From contig CBFHWY010000001.1 of assembly GCA_965659675.1 (NCBI GenBank), forward strand, positions 78,335 to 142,334: a stretch of 64,000 nt of DNA, given 5' to 3'. The notes below the pieces were generated by a model. It saw only the letters and a list, made by a program, of their open reading frames with translations, was not told the DNA's origin and searched no databases. Source of the stretch: CBFHWY01 sp965659675. Lineage in GTDB: Bacteria; Bacteroidota; Bacteroidia; Flavobacteriales_G; Salibacteraceae. A program made the translations under genes and the position numbers. Shown here piece after piece: positions 46,601 through 56,188 of the stretch; within the stretch, counting starts at the first letter, position 1, and each line of letters begins with the position of its first letter.

Positions 46601-48773
46601 ATACAGTATTGACACTGGAAACATCTTCCAGTTTAACCCAACTTATGGCGGACTGCCGCAAGGATATTACTCTTATGTTGTCATTGACTCATTGGGTTGT
46701 GTCTCTGATACCGTTCACGATACCTTACTCATGCAAGGTGCTCCAGTGATCGACACAGTTGTTGTTACGGATGCTAGTTGTTTCGATTTCCTTGATGGTC
46801 AGTTACAGGTTGTAGCTAATCTAAGAGGTGGTATTCCACCCATGGAGTACAGCGTGGATAGCGGTCAAACATGGCAACTACAGAACCCAATAACGGGTCT
46901 GGGAGCAAATCATTATTACATCATGGCTCGTTCAGCGAGTGGGTGTGAGTCTCTTCCATACATTGATACAATAGATCACCCTACTCCGCTGGTGATGTCA
47001 ACGCTTCAATTCTCTGACGACACTTGTTATCAGGAAGGAGTAGCATTCATTGAAGTTGGTGCTACGGGTAGTGTTCCTCCGTACAATTACTCATGGTCTA
47101 ATGGGGTTAGTACAGCATTAAACAATGGTATCAATGCCGGACAATACGTAGTAACCTTAACGGATGACAATTCCTGTGCGGTGATCGATACCTTCGATGT
47201 TGATGAGCCATCTCAAATGACGGTAAGTCAGCTCAAGTTTAATCAGGTTTCCTGCTTTGGATACTCTGATGGTGAGATCGTAGTTTGGGCAAATGGAGGA
47301 TATGATATCAATGGAGAGACGCCTACTTACCAGTTCAGTATTGATGGTGGACGTAACTTCCAGGGAGCGAATTTATTTGCGTCTAACGATAGTAGTGTTT
47401 TCCCTAACCTGATTGCTGGTAGCTATAATATCATGGTAAAAGATCAATTTGATTGTGCTGCTTATAGCAACATTGATGTTACTGAGCCACCTGTCATGAC
47501 GATATCTAGCAATATTGATTCTGCAACTATTTGTGTGTCAAATTGCGTGCAGCTTAGCGCAAATGCTGGAGGTGGAAACGGTGGAGGCTATGTATACCAC
47601 TGGACTCCATTGAACACCACAGGACAATTTGTGGATGTTTGCCCAGAAGAAGATCAGATCTATTCAGTATATGCAAGTGACAGTAAAGGTTGTAATTCAC
47701 CTCCTGCATACATTGATGTTAAGTTGAGAGATAGCCTGAAAGTACTTGTGTCAAATGATACAGCAATTTGTCTTGGAGATGTAGCTCAGTTAGGAGCCCA
47801 GGGTATGGGAGGAGATGGAAACTACGCTTATGAGTGGTATCCATTTATTGGAATTTCCAATCCATTCATAGCTAATCCTACGGCAAGTCCAACAAAGAGT
47901 GCTCCGTTTAGAGTGAAATTAACTGATGAATGTGGTTCTCCGGCTATAGAAGATACTGTGATGATCACAGTTAATCCTTCACCTGCTCCAGAATTTACAG
48001 CAGATACATTCTTGGGCTGTGAGCCAACTCTGATAACATTCAACAATGCCTCTGCATTGCCAGGCACTGAATGCTTCTGGACATTCAACTCTGATACTGT
48101 TTATAGTTGTGGAGACGTTACCAAGAAGTTTGAAGCTGCTGGAGTTTATGATGTAAGCCTTACCGTGACGAGTGAATTGGGCTGTACAGAAACGAAATTA
48201 GTGGAGAACATGATCACAATTCACCCAACCCCTTGGGCGAGCTTCAGCATGAAGCCTAATCCAACAACTATTTTGGATACTAAGGTTAAGTTCAAGGATG
48301 AATCAAAGGGTAAGAAAATTAGATCTTATGCCTGGGAATTTGCAGGACTTGACTCATCATTCAAACAGAATACGCAGTTTATCTTCCCAGAAGACACAGG
48401 CTCATATCCAGTGAGGTTAACCGTAACTACTGACAAAGGCTGTGCAGATGATACAACCATCAATTTACTGATCGGTGCAGAATATTTAATGTTCATTCCT
48501 TCCGCCTTCACTCCTAACCGCGACGGTAAGAATGAGTACTGGAAGCCTGAAGGCCTTGGGGTCGAAGGTGACAAGTATGAAGTATGGGTGTACGACCGCT
48601 GGGGAAAAGTGGTATGGTACTCCAATGACTTCTCTGATGCTTGGGATGGTACATATATGGAGAGTGATGACATCGTGATGCAGGGAATATATACCTGGAA
48701 AGTTATTGCAGGAGATGCTGAAAACGAAAAAGGTTTCCACGAGTATTACGGCACGGTCACGATACTTAAATAA
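43659..48773 (+). CDS. Giant T9SS type B SprB-repeat surface protein (paralogue 2)
   Basis: 1704 residues. A signal peptide ends near KVEASH. The shared N-terminal region (to about 400) has SHMAGGQICYENVGTDSF, RPRCNSWTISHIPPCCRN, MGATDPDGDSLTYQF and MRDIQFRVETCANTPP. Then come PKD-like domains, and at about 612-815 the module FLYRASELSNMGISNGMFES ... VVVEICFDN nested within a PKD-like domain. SprB repeats follow (about 950-1290: TYSIDTG, EYSVDSGQTW, YNYSWSNGV, QFSIDGG). Two PKD domains precede the type B sorting domain (FIPSAFTPNRDGKNEYW, VYDRWGKVVWYS, AWDGTYMESD). It is preceded by a strong SD and overlaps the next gene as TAATG. T9SS export to the surface is expected; adhesion or gliding is inferred. 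Confidence 0.9.
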   Translation: MMKRNNNILGNTTKWIALLAIFMLGGLFTKVEASHMAGGQICYENVGTDSFKVNLQIFRACRGATYNATSVNVTATSTCGGSTTVTLQRVNVSQVQGGQDISQVCTTGNSNCQNSNSTQGYLKYEYEGIFVLRPRCNSWTISHIPPCCRNSTVNTNGGSVYFEAVLYTQTDSANNSPCFRTSAIPYVCAGFPVSYNMGATDPDGDSLTYQFISARSSATNNITYRTGYSALAPIPGITLDSLTGQINFTPNITGAFIVVVQIREYDANGNLKGITMRDIQFRVETCANTPPYDTLGIQNYTGVGFVDTANNLIEVCLGDTFSFQVTIWDYVGYREDSLDTLLITSNVQNVLPNSTFDIDSLNGNDSVHVVTIGWRAINTGSRTQTFFIETSDDACPIPGFTTSSYTVKVIPATEAGPNKIICKGVDTAHVNVIGGTSVTWRVISGDSINYGTNFWCDTTGRDTCMRARFFPSVNTVYEVSSNLGQGCKTKDTVTVFAVSDYTTTTSSDTTICFSDSTIGINVTPSLAGGYSYRWRPSGDKLDFDTAQSPNVTPIFSTNYMVTITSDSGCIKKDSVYVGVTPPFPAEISALADDSVSCAGVQTRLNADLGNNPQNCGVSSFACPGSLNYYTSTNQTNTNQATGSGPAAWPAPYGNGYRSAKMQFLYRASELSNMGISNGMFESIGFYIVSNAGTNTYRNFSIKMGCTTDTVLGLWKTGLYQVFTPKNVTIGTGWTRHYFDQNFNYDGVSNVVVEICFDNSANPATQSAATAYTATGFNSCLSFYTNNAGACASTNVAWGSQVNRPNTWFAHCGAPDSAAYSYQWSPSNLLNNDTLQTPFATVNSRTEFTVTVTDTFGLCYDTASIEIKIATADAYPDTTVCPGDTVQLRAFASPTCQGSMNFYWNNGQFLDNDSIWNPKAVVNQTTDFIVTAQDSCGCDMKDTITITVNPMSPPTALQVEPNCNSSDGQLTVQVNGGWSPFTYSIDTGNIFQFNPTYGGLPQGYYSYVVIDSLGCVSDTVHDTLLMQGAPVIDTVVVTDASCFDFLDGQLQVVANLRGGIPPMEYSVDSGQTWQLQNPITGLGANHYYIMARSASGCESLPYIDTIDHPTPLVMSTLQFSDDTCYQEGVAFIEVGATGSVPPYNYSWSNGVSTALNNGINAGQYVVTLTDDNSCAVIDTFDVDEPSQMTVSQLKFNQVSCFGYSDGEIVVWANGGYDINGETPTYQFSIDGGRNFQGANLFASNDSSVFPNLIAGSYNIMVKDQFDCAAYSNIDVTEPPVMTISSNIDSATICVSNCVQLSANAGGGNGGGYVYHWTPLNTTGQFVDVCPEEDQIYSVYASDSKGCNSPPAYIDVKLRDSLKVLVSNDTAICLGDVAQLGAQGMGGDGNYAYEWYPFIGISNPFIANPTASPTKSAPFRVKLTDECGSPAIEDTVMITVNPSPAPEFTADTFLGCEPTLITFNNASALPGTECFWTFNSDTVYSCGDVTKKFEAAGVYDVSLTVTSELGCTETKLVENMITIHPTPWASFSMKPNPTTILDTKVKFKDESKGKKIRSYAWEFAGLDSSFKQNTQFIFPEDTGSYPVRLTVTTDKGCADDTTINLLIGAEYLMFIPSAFTPNRDGKNEYWKPEGLGVEGDKYEVWVYDRWGKVVWYSNDFSDAWDGTYMESDDIVMQGIYTWKVIAGDAENEKGFHEYYGTVTILK

Positions 48774-51700
48774 TGAGGGAACTCATTGATATGCGAGGTT
48801 TAACTAAAATACTAATTGTACTTGGGTTCATAGTACTCTCTTCGGGGTTGAATGAACTGAAAGCATCTCACATGGCAGGTGGACAGATCTGCTATGAGAA
48901 TGTTGGTACTGATAGCTTTTTAGTGAATGTACAGGTATTTCGCGCCTGTAGAGGAGCTGGATATCAAGCCACCTCTATTAATGTTACAGCCAGTAGTACC
49001 TGTGGTGGTAGCACAACAGTAACCTTACAGAGAGTAAATGTGAGTCAGGTACAAGGAGGACAGGATATCTCACAGGTTTGTACAACGGGTAACTCCAATT
49101 GCCAGAATAGTAATGCAACTCAGGGTTATCTGAAGTATGAGTATGAAGGGATTTTCGTTCTGAGGCCTAGATGTAATACCTGGAGGATAAGCCATACGCC
49201 CCCATGCTGTCGAAATTCAACAGTAAACACAAATGGAGGAAGTGTATACTATGAGTCGATACTTTATACCCAAACAGATTCAGCTAATAATTCGCCGTGT
49301 TTTAGAACCAGTGCAATACCCTATGTGTGTGCGGGCTTTGCAGTAAGCTATAATATGGGTGCCACTGACCCTGATGGAGACAGTTTGACCTATCAATTTA
49401 GTTCTGCAAGGAGTGCTCAGAATACGAACATAACCTACAGAACAGGATACAGCGCTCAGGCTCCAATTCCAGGTATTACCCTCGACTCACTAACAGGTCA
49501 AATTAATTTCACTCCAAATATTACGGGTGCATTCATTGTGGTGGTTCAGATCCGAGAATATGATTCTAATGGTAATTTGAAGGGGATAACAATGAGGGAT
49601 ATTCAGTTCAGGGTGGAGACCTGTGCGAATACACCGCCCTATGATACCTTGGGAATCCAAAATTATACTGGAGTCGGGTTCTATGATACCACTCGAAACC
49701 TTATTGAGGTATGCCTTGGAGATACGTTTTCTTTTCAGGTGACCATCTGGGATTATGTTGGATACAGGGAAGACAGCTTGGATACCCTGTTGATTACATC
49801 CAATGTGCAAAATGTATTGCCGAATTCGACAATGAGTATCAATGCGATCAATGATTCAGTGCATGTGGTGACCATAGGCTGGAGAGCAGTGAATACCGGA
49901 ACGGCAAGTCAGTCATTCTTTATTCAAACAAGTGATGATGCCTGTCCCATACCAGGTTTTACCACCTCGAGTTATACTGTAAAAGTGATACCTGCCACTG
50001 AAGCAGGTCCGCCCAAATATATTTGTCGGGATCGTGATACAGCAAGAGTGAATGTTATTGGGGGTTCAGCGGTCACCTGGAGAGTGCTTTATGGTGATCC
50101 CTTATCCTATGGTAACAACTGGGAGTGTGATACAACTGCTCGAGATACTTGTATGAAAGCAAGGTTCTGGCCTCAAAACACCACCCTTTATGAAGTGAGT
50201 AGTAATCTGGGTCAGGGATGTAAAACAAAAGACACGATCAAGGTGGTCGTAGCAGATGACTTCTCGACGCCGATCAGTTTGGATACAACCATTTGCTTTA
50301 ATGACTCAACCATACAGATCGATGTTAACCCCAGCCTTACCGGAAGAAGCTTCACTTATAAATGGGCTCCGAGTACCAAGGTGGATAATGATACGATTAA
50401 GAATCCAAATGTCACCCCGATCTTTAGCACTCAGTTCAATGTGACTGTAACTTCTGATTCAGGTTGCATAAGAGATACCTTTATGAATGTCACAGTGACT
50501 CCACCATTCCCAACGGTGATCACTCCAGTAGCTGATGATACGGTTGCTTGTGCAGGTTCACCAATAGGTTTGGAGGCTCAACTTGGACATGTTCCTACAT
50601 CTTGTGGTGTAAGCACATATGCCTGCTCAGGAACAGAACTTGATATCACTTTCGGAACAGGGGCATTGGCAAATAGCGCTACGGGAACGGGTCCGGCTGC
50701 ATGGCCAGCGCCATATGGAGGATCGTATAATTCCGCAAAGCATCAATTCTTATTCAGAAGATCAGAACTCGCCGCTCAGGGAATTGATAAAGGAATGATC
50801 ACTGCTATTGCTTTAGACGTTTCATCTGTGAATGGTAGTGCTAATTATAACTCATTTACGATCAAACTCGGATGTACGAACGATACAGTACTTTCACAGT
50901 GGCAAACCGGCTTAGGTCAAGTATTCAATCCAAAAACGATCACAGTTGCTTCAGGTTGGAATAAGCACACATTTGACGCGAACTACGACTATGATGGTCA
51001 ATCAAACATTGTAGTTGAGATTTGTTTCAATAACAATACGAACTCTCAGAGTTCAGCTACTCGCTACACAGCAACTACTTTCAATTCATGTTTGAGTCAA
51101 TACTCAAATGCTGGTAATGCTTGCCAGTCTAATTCCGTATCATGGGGCTCTACCTCAAATAGGCCTAACATGAAACTGACCTATTGTCCTGGGCCAGATA
51201 CAAACGCCTACACCTACCAGTGGATACCGAGTACCTATTTGAACAATGACACGCTAAATAGCCCAACGGCTACAATTTACGATACGATAAGCTATCAGGT
51301 AGTGGTCAACGACACATTTGGAAAGTGTTTCGATACGTCTTCTATTGTGACGATCAAGCTTACCGATGTTGAAGTTGCCCAAAATGATACCGCAGTTTGT
51401 CCTGGGGTTCCGGTTCAGCTTGGTGCCAGTGGTTCTTCAAGATGTCCGGGTGGAGGATATTATGCCTGGACTCCTGGAAATGTGTTCAATGATGACAGTA
51501 TTGCGAACCCAATAGCAACTGTATATAATGACACTAAGATTGAAGTGAACTTTTATGATACTTGTGGCTGTTCTACCACGGATACTATGTGGATCCGAAT
51601 GAAAAGCTTTGATCCTCCAAACATCGTTAGGACAGATCCCACTTGCGGTTTTGATAATGGAGTTTACCAAATATCAGGAAGTGGTGGAGTTGCCCCTTAC

Positions 51701-53821
51701 ACATATAGTATTGATAGTGGAAATAATTACCAGAATAGTGGAGTCTTCAATAATCTGGCAAATGGCTTTTATGAGATCGTGATCAAAGATGCTGAAGGTT
51801 GTTACTCGAGCAAGTTTGACACACTCAAGAATTCTGCCCCGCTAATTGACTCCATTAAACTAACAGATCTGGAATGCTTTGAAGCCGCTGATGGGGAGAT
51901 CGAAGTGTTTGCCTCTGCAGGTTTTGCACCTTACACTTACAGTGTTGATAGTGGTCAGAGCTTTGTCAGTAATAGCCGAATTTCAGGCTTGAGTGCTGGG
52001 GATTATTACGTCATTGTGCAATCTGCAGATGGATGTTTTACAAGGCCTATAAAAGTTACACTTTCACAACCTTCTGAGCTCCTCTCAGGGCTGAGAAAAA
52101 CGGAAGTAAGTTGCTTTGGACTCTGTGATGCACGCACTATTGCGACTCCACGCGGAGGTGTGCCGCCATATAGCTTTAATTGGGGCAATGGAGCCGCAGC
52201 CGATACAGCTTACAATGTATGTGGAGGACTTGACAGCCTGATCGTAACAGATGCCAATGGTTGTGTCTTTGACAGTGTATTTACGGTAGTAGAATTCCCC
52301 GAAGTGAAGATCGATTCACTAGACCTTACAGATGTTAACTGCTTTGGATTTGGTGACGGTGAAGTTGGTATCAACGCCAGTGGTGGGAAAACTGCACTCT
52401 ATTACAGCATTGATGGTGGGCTAAGCTTTAGCCTGAATAAAGACTTTAATGGACTGCTTCAAGGAAATTATCAGGTGATGATTCGCGACATTAATAATTG
52501 CCGCGATTCGCAGAACATTGTGATTTCTGAGCCACCGCGACTTCAGTTGAATACAAGCGTGGATAGTGCAACCATATGTATTAGCAACTGTCAAACGATC
52601 ACAGCATCTGCGACAGGTGGAAATGCAGGACCTAAAACATTCCATTGGGGACCAAATTTGGGGACAGGAAGTAGCATTGACATTTGCCCTGTTGAAAATG
52701 GAGTTTATACTATTTACGCTGAAGATCAGAATGGTTGTGTAACTCCAGTGAAAAGGATTCCAATTAACTTATTTGATTCTCTCAAAGCCGTCGTTTCAGA
52801 AGATGTAGCAGTATGTAAAGGTGAAGCGGTTCGACTGAATGCGGTAGCATCTGGTGGAAAAGGAAATGGATACCGCTTTAAGTGGTCACCAATCTCTGGT
52901 TTGGGTGCTGAGAATAGCGCAACTCCGCTTGCAAGACCGTTCTACCCCACGATGTATTATCTTGAGCTCACGGATGATTGTGGTACACCTGCATATATTG
53001 ATAGCGTATTTGTGGATGTGTTGAACTTGCCTCCTGTTGACTTCACCACAGAGACTCAGATCATATGCCAACCAGGAGTAATAAACTTTAGGAATATCAC
53101 TCCGGGTAGTGAGCAATGTTATTGGGACTTCGGAAATGGTCTGCAGATTCAAACTTGTGAGGAAGTTGGAAATAAATATACCAGACCTGGCTTCTATGAC
53201 GTCAAGTTGGTTGTTACCGACGTGAATGGCTGTACTGATAGTACTGTTTACGAAGACTATATACAGGTTCTGAAAAGACCGCTTGCTGCCTTCAACATGT
53301 TGCCTAATCCTGTTGACGTACAGAATACAAAAATGGAATTCAAGGATCGTTCAACAAAGGATGTAGTGAAATGGAATTGGTTCTTTGAATCACTAGGAAA
53401 TAGTGAGGAGCAAAATCCAAGTTTCACATGGCCTGATGTTGATACAGGTTCTTACCCTGTGCGACTTTTGGTTGAAGCTGAAAATGGATGTATTGACGAT
53501 ACAGTGATGACCGCCATGGTGGGCATGAAGTACAGCTTCTACATACCTAATTCATTTACTCCAAATGGAGATGGAATGAATGAAGTATTCCTCCCAAAGG
53601 GTTTTGGAGTAGAGGATGATCAATTCAGAATGGTCATTTACGACAGATGGGGCAAGATCATCTTTGAGTCTACTGATCAAAATGTAGGATGGGATGGAAC
53701 GATCCCTGAAAATGGTCAACCTGCCCCAGTGGGAACATACGCATGGCGCATCTTCGTTGGTGACTATGAAGCCGAGAAAGGCAGCTACGAGTACATTGGC
53801 GAATTGACCCTTATCCGCTAG
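48773..53821 (+). CDS. Giant T9SS type B SprB-repeat surface protein (paralogue 3)
   Basis: 1682 residues; the ATG shares its A with the preceding TAA (TAATG), so it is probably translated by re-initiation. An ATG at 48791 would also give a good signal peptide (LTKILIVLGFIVLSSG). The N-terminal approximately 420 residues are nearly the same as in the gene before (SHMAGGQICYENVGTDSF, RTSAIPYVCAGFAVSYNMG), although many codons differ. The nested module is at about 607-806 (FLFRRSELAAQGIDKGMITA, VVEICFNNN). SprB repeats (YSIDSGNNYQNSG, YSVDSGQSF, FNWGNGAA, YSIDGGLSF) and PKD domains follow, then a type B sorting domain (YIPNSFTPNGDGMNEVF, IYDRWGKIIFES, GWDGTIPENG). Same inferred role as its neighbours. 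Confidence 0.9.
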   Translation: MRELIDMRGLTKILIVLGFIVLSSGLNELKASHMAGGQICYENVGTDSFLVNVQVFRACRGAGYQATSINVTASSTCGGSTTVTLQRVNVSQVQGGQDISQVCTTGNSNCQNSNATQGYLKYEYEGIFVLRPRCNTWRISHTPPCCRNSTVNTNGGSVYYESILYTQTDSANNSPCFRTSAIPYVCAGFAVSYNMGATDPDGDSLTYQFSSARSAQNTNITYRTGYSAQAPIPGITLDSLTGQINFTPNITGAFIVVVQIREYDSNGNLKGITMRDIQFRVETCANTPPYDTLGIQNYTGVGFYDTTRNLIEVCLGDTFSFQVTIWDYVGYREDSLDTLLITSNVQNVLPNSTMSINAINDSVHVVTIGWRAVNTGTASQSFFIQTSDDACPIPGFTTSSYTVKVIPATEAGPPKYICRDRDTARVNVIGGSAVTWRVLYGDPLSYGNNWECDTTARDTCMKARFWPQNTTLYEVSSNLGQGCKTKDTIKVVVADDFSTPISLDTTICFNDSTIQIDVNPSLTGRSFTYKWAPSTKVDNDTIKNPNVTPIFSTQFNVTVTSDSGCIRDTFMNVTVTPPFPTVITPVADDTVACAGSPIGLEAQLGHVPTSCGVSTYACSGTELDITFGTGALANSATGTGPAAWPAPYGGSYNSAKHQFLFRRSELAAQGIDKGMITAIALDVSSVNGSANYNSFTIKLGCTNDTVLSQWQTGLGQVFNPKTITVASGWNKHTFDANYDYDGQSNIVVEICFNNNTNSQSSATRYTATTFNSCLSQYSNAGNACQSNSVSWGSTSNRPNMKLTYCPGPDTNAYTYQWIPSTYLNNDTLNSPTATIYDTISYQVVVNDTFGKCFDTSSIVTIKLTDVEVAQNDTAVCPGVPVQLGASGSSRCPGGGYYAWTPGNVFNDDSIANPIATVYNDTKIEVNFYDTCGCSTTDTMWIRMKSFDPPNIVRTDPTCGFDNGVYQISGSGGVAPYTYSIDSGNNYQNSGVFNNLANGFYEIVIKDAEGCYSSKFDTLKNSAPLIDSIKLTDLECFEAADGEIEVFASAGFAPYTYSVDSGQSFVSNSRISGLSAGDYYVIVQSADGCFTRPIKVTLSQPSELLSGLRKTEVSCFGLCDARTIATPRGGVPPYSFNWGNGAAADTAYNVCGGLDSLIVTDANGCVFDSVFTVVEFPEVKIDSLDLTDVNCFGFGDGEVGINASGGKTALYYSIDGGLSFSLNKDFNGLLQGNYQVMIRDINNCRDSQNIVISEPPRLQLNTSVDSATICISNCQTITASATGGNAGPKTFHWGPNLGTGSSIDICPVENGVYTIYAEDQNGCVTPVKRIPINLFDSLKAVVSEDVAVCKGEAVRLNAVASGGKGNGYRFKWSPISGLGAENSATPLARPFYPTMYYLELTDDCGTPAYIDSVFVDVLNLPPVDFTTETQIICQPGVINFRNITPGSEQCYWDFGNGLQIQTCEEVGNKYTRPGFYDVKLVVTDVNGCTDSTVYEDYIQVLKRPLAAFNMLPNPVDVQNTKMEFKDRSTKDVVKWNWFFESLGNSEEQNPSFTWPDVDTGSYPVRLLVEAENGCIDDTVMTAMVGMKYSFYIPNSFTPNGDGMNEVFLPKGFGVEDDQFRMVIYDRWGKIIFESTDQNVGWDGTIPENGQPAPVGTYAWRIFVGDYEAEKGSYEYIGELTLIR

Positions 53822-53843
53822 TCCTTTAATGAAAGATATGGAG

Positions 53844-53865
53844 TGCCCTGTCCTAGGGGCATTTT
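53844..53865 (+). terminator. Weak intrinsic terminator after the giant gene cluster
   Basis: TGCCC (53844-53848) pairs with GGGCA (53857-53861) over an eight-base loop and is followed by TTTT. Placed 22 bases after the last stop, it plausibly ends the cluster transcript. Confidence 0.45.
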
Positions 53866-53867
53866 GC

Positions 53868-53875
53868 TATTTTTG
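53868..53875 (+). promoter_or_regulatory. -7 box TATTTTTG for yebC
   Basis: Exact TAnnTTTG just after the terminator-like hairpin, 17 bases before the ATG. Confidence 0.4.
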
Positions 53876-53892
53876 AGCTCTAAAGCTTCAAT

Positions 53893-54645
53893 ATGGCAGG
53901 ACATAGTAAATGGGCGAACATCAAACACCGAAAGGGTGCCCAGGACGCCAAGCGCGCTAAGATCTTTACCCGATTGATCAAAGAACTCACAGTTGCCTCT
54001 AAGGAAGGAGGCCCCGATGTAGATTCCAATCCACGACTCAGAACGGCGATTCAAAATGCCAAGGGAGCAAATATGCCCAAGGATACCATCGAAAAAGCGA
54101 TCAACAAAGGTCAGGGTGGTGATGCAGATAACTATGAAGAAGTGACCTATGAGGGTTACGGCCCTGGAGGAATCGCGATTTATGTTGAGGCTACAACGGA
54201 TAACATTAACAGAACAGTATCCAATGTTAGAGCAATCTTCACTAAAGCAGGAGGTTCACTGGGAAAAAATGGTTCCATCGACTTCATGTTTGAGAGAAAA
54301 GGTGTGTTCACAGTGTCTAGAGAAGACATAAAGGTGGATCTGGATGAATTCCAAATGGAGATCATTGATGGTGGCGCCGAGGATGTGGAGATAGAGGAGG
54401 ACATCGTTTTGGTATATACCTCATTTGAAGATTTTGGGGCTATGCAAAAGAAACTTGAAGAACTGGAGCTCGAACCCAAGAACTCTGACCTTCAGAGAAT
54501 TCCAATGAATACTACCGCTTTGGATGTCGATACTGCCAAAAAAGTCTTGAGTATGGTCGACAAGTTTGAGGAAGACGATGATGTGAATCAGGTCTTTCAC
54601 AACCTCGAAATGACCGAAGAATTGGAGGAAGAACTATCAGCCTGA
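53893..54645 (+). CDS. yebC: YebC/PmpR-family regulator (TACO1 type)
   Basis: 250 residues. The N-terminal signature [20 protein letters not shown] is diagnostic, followed by [38 protein letters not shown] and [20 protein letters not shown]. The family acts as transcriptional regulator and, for some members, as a translation factor at proline stretches. The C-terminal acidic tail ([16 protein letters not shown]) is normal. The acyl-CoA carboxylase gene starts two bases after the stop, so they share a transcript. Confidence 0.95.
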   Translation: MAGHSKWANIKHRKGAQDAKRAKIFTRLIKELTVASKEGGPDVDSNPRLRTAIQNAKGANMPKDTIEKAINKGQGGDADNYEEVTYEGYGPGGIAIYVEATTDNINRTVSNVRAIFTKAGGSLGKNGSIDFMFERKGVFTVSREDIKVDLDEFQMEIIDGGAEDVEIEEDIVLVYTSFEDFGAMQKKLEELELEPKNSDLQRIPMNTTALDVDTAKKVLSMVDKFEEDDDVNQVFHNLEMTEELEEELSA

Positions 54646-54646
54646 T

Positions 54647-56188
54647 ATGAAAGATAAGATAAAAGAGCTCCACAATAAGATTGAAGAAGCCAAGCTCGGC
54701 GGAGGAGAAAAGAGGATACAATCTCAGCACGATAAAGGCAAACTAACCGCCCGGGAGAGAATAGAACTATTGCTTGACAAGGGATCCTTTCAGGAGATCG
54801 GTATGTTGGTGACGCATCGTTCTACCAACTTTGGACTAGACAAACAAAAGTTCTATGGTGACGGAGTGGTTACAGGTTACGGAAAAGTAAATGGACAGCT
54901 GGTTTATGTTTTCTCCCAGGATTTTACCGTTTTCGGAGGCTCGCTTGCAGAGGCGCACGCAGAAAAGATCTGCAAGGTAATGGACCTTGCTATGAAGAAT
55001 GGAGCTCCGGTGATCGGTCTGAATGATTCTGGTGGAGCAAGAATTCAGGAGGGAGTGGTTTCTTTAGGCGGATATGCTGATATTTTTTATCGAAACACCA
55101 GAGCCTCGGGCGTTATTCCTCAAATTTCCGCGGTAATGGGTCCATGCGCTGGGGGTGCAGTATACTCTCCTGCGTTGACCGATTTTATTCTCATGGTAGA
55201 AGATACTTCATACATGTTCGTAACGGGCCCAAATGTGGTTAAGACTGTTACCCATGAAGAAGTAACGGCCGAAGAATTGGGAGGAGCTAGTGCGCACTCC
55301 ACAAAATCTGGCGTTACACAATTCTCCTGCAAGAATGATGTGGATGCCATAGAGCACATTAGAAAACTGCTTTCTTATATTCCAGCGAATTGTGAGGAAG
55401 AGGCACCACGCCTTGATTACGAAGCTGGAAACGAGGAGCGAACAGCATTGAACGAGATAGTTCCGGATAACCCTAACCAACCTTATGATATCAGGGAGGT
55501 CATAGAAAACAGTCTTGATGATGCCTCGTTCCTAGAAGTGCATAAGAATTATGCGGAGAATATTGTGGTAGGATTTGGGAGGCTTGCAGGGAGATCTATT
55601 GGCATTGTTGCCAATCAACCAGCGGTTCTGGCAGGGGTGCTGGATATTCATGCCTCTAAAAAAGGAGCCCGTTTTGTGAGATTTTGCGATTCCTTCAATA
55701 TTCCCCTTCTCGTGATTGAAGATGTTCCCGGATTCCTTCCCGGTACAGATCAGGAATGGAATGCGATCATTACGAATGGGGCCAAATTACTGTATGCATT
55801 CAGCGAGGCCACGGTGCCAAGAATTACCGTGATCACAAGAAAGGCTTATGGTGGGGCTTATGACGTGATGAACTCAAAACACATTGGTGCTGACCTGAAC
55901 TTTGCATGGCCAAGCGCTGAAATTGCAGTTATGGGTGCCAAGGGAGCTGCTGAGATCATTTTCAGAAAGGAGATCAAGGGAGCAGATGACCCTGCGGCAA
56001 AACACGCTGAGAAGGAAGCAGAATATGCAGAGCTCTTTGCAAATCCTTACAATGCAGCAGCAAGAGGTTATGTAGATGAAGTAATTGAGCCTTCACAGAC
56101 CAGAGCCAAGCTCATTGCCGCCTTTGAATCTGTGCAGAATAAAGTGGATACTTTACCAAGGAAGAAGCACGGAAATATTCCGCTTTAA
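54647..56188 (+). CDS. Acyl-CoA carboxylase (propionyl-CoA type) carboxyltransferase beta subunit
   Basis: 513 residues, the length of PccB/MmdA. The two crotonase-like halves are clear: [60 protein letters not shown] and [16 protein letters not shown] in the first; [40 protein letters not shown] and [20 protein letters not shown] in the second. It transfers carboxyl from biotin to propionyl-CoA or runs in reverse as methylmalonyl-CoA decarboxylase; no biotin carboxylase or carrier is next to it, so the partner is elsewhere. It is co-transcribed with yebC and overlaps ribE by four bases at the 3' end. Confidence 0.93.
   Translation: MKDKIKELHNKIEEAKLGGGEKRIQSQHDKGKLTARERIELLLDKGSFQEIGMLVTHRSTNFGLDKQKFYGDGVVTGYGKVNGQLVYVFSQDFTVFGGSLAEAHAEKICKVMDLAMKNGAPVIGLNDSGGARIQEGVVSLGGYADIFYRNTRASGVIPQISAVMGPCAGGAVYSPALTDFILMVEDTSYMFVTGPNVVKTVTHEEVTAEELGGASAHSTKSGVTQFSCKNDVDAIEHIRKLLSYIPANCEEEAPRLDYEAGNEERTALNEIVPDNPNQPYDIREVIENSLDDASFLEVHKNYAENIVVGFGRLAGRSIGIVANQPAVLAGVLDIHASKKGARFVRFCDSFNIPLLVIEDVPGFLPGTDQEWNAIITNGAKLLYAFSEATVPRITVITRKAYGGAYDVMNSKHIGADLNFAWPSAEIAVMGAKGAAEIIFRKEIKGADDPAAKHAEKEAEYAELFANPYNAAARGYVDEVIEPSQTRAKLIAAFESVQNKVDTLPRKKHGNIPL

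Noticed and set aside
38938..53821. CRISPR-like or satellite repeats in the giant genes
   Set aside because: The repetition is at protein-domain level (PKD, SprB) with diverged codons; no short direct repeats with regular spacers were seen.
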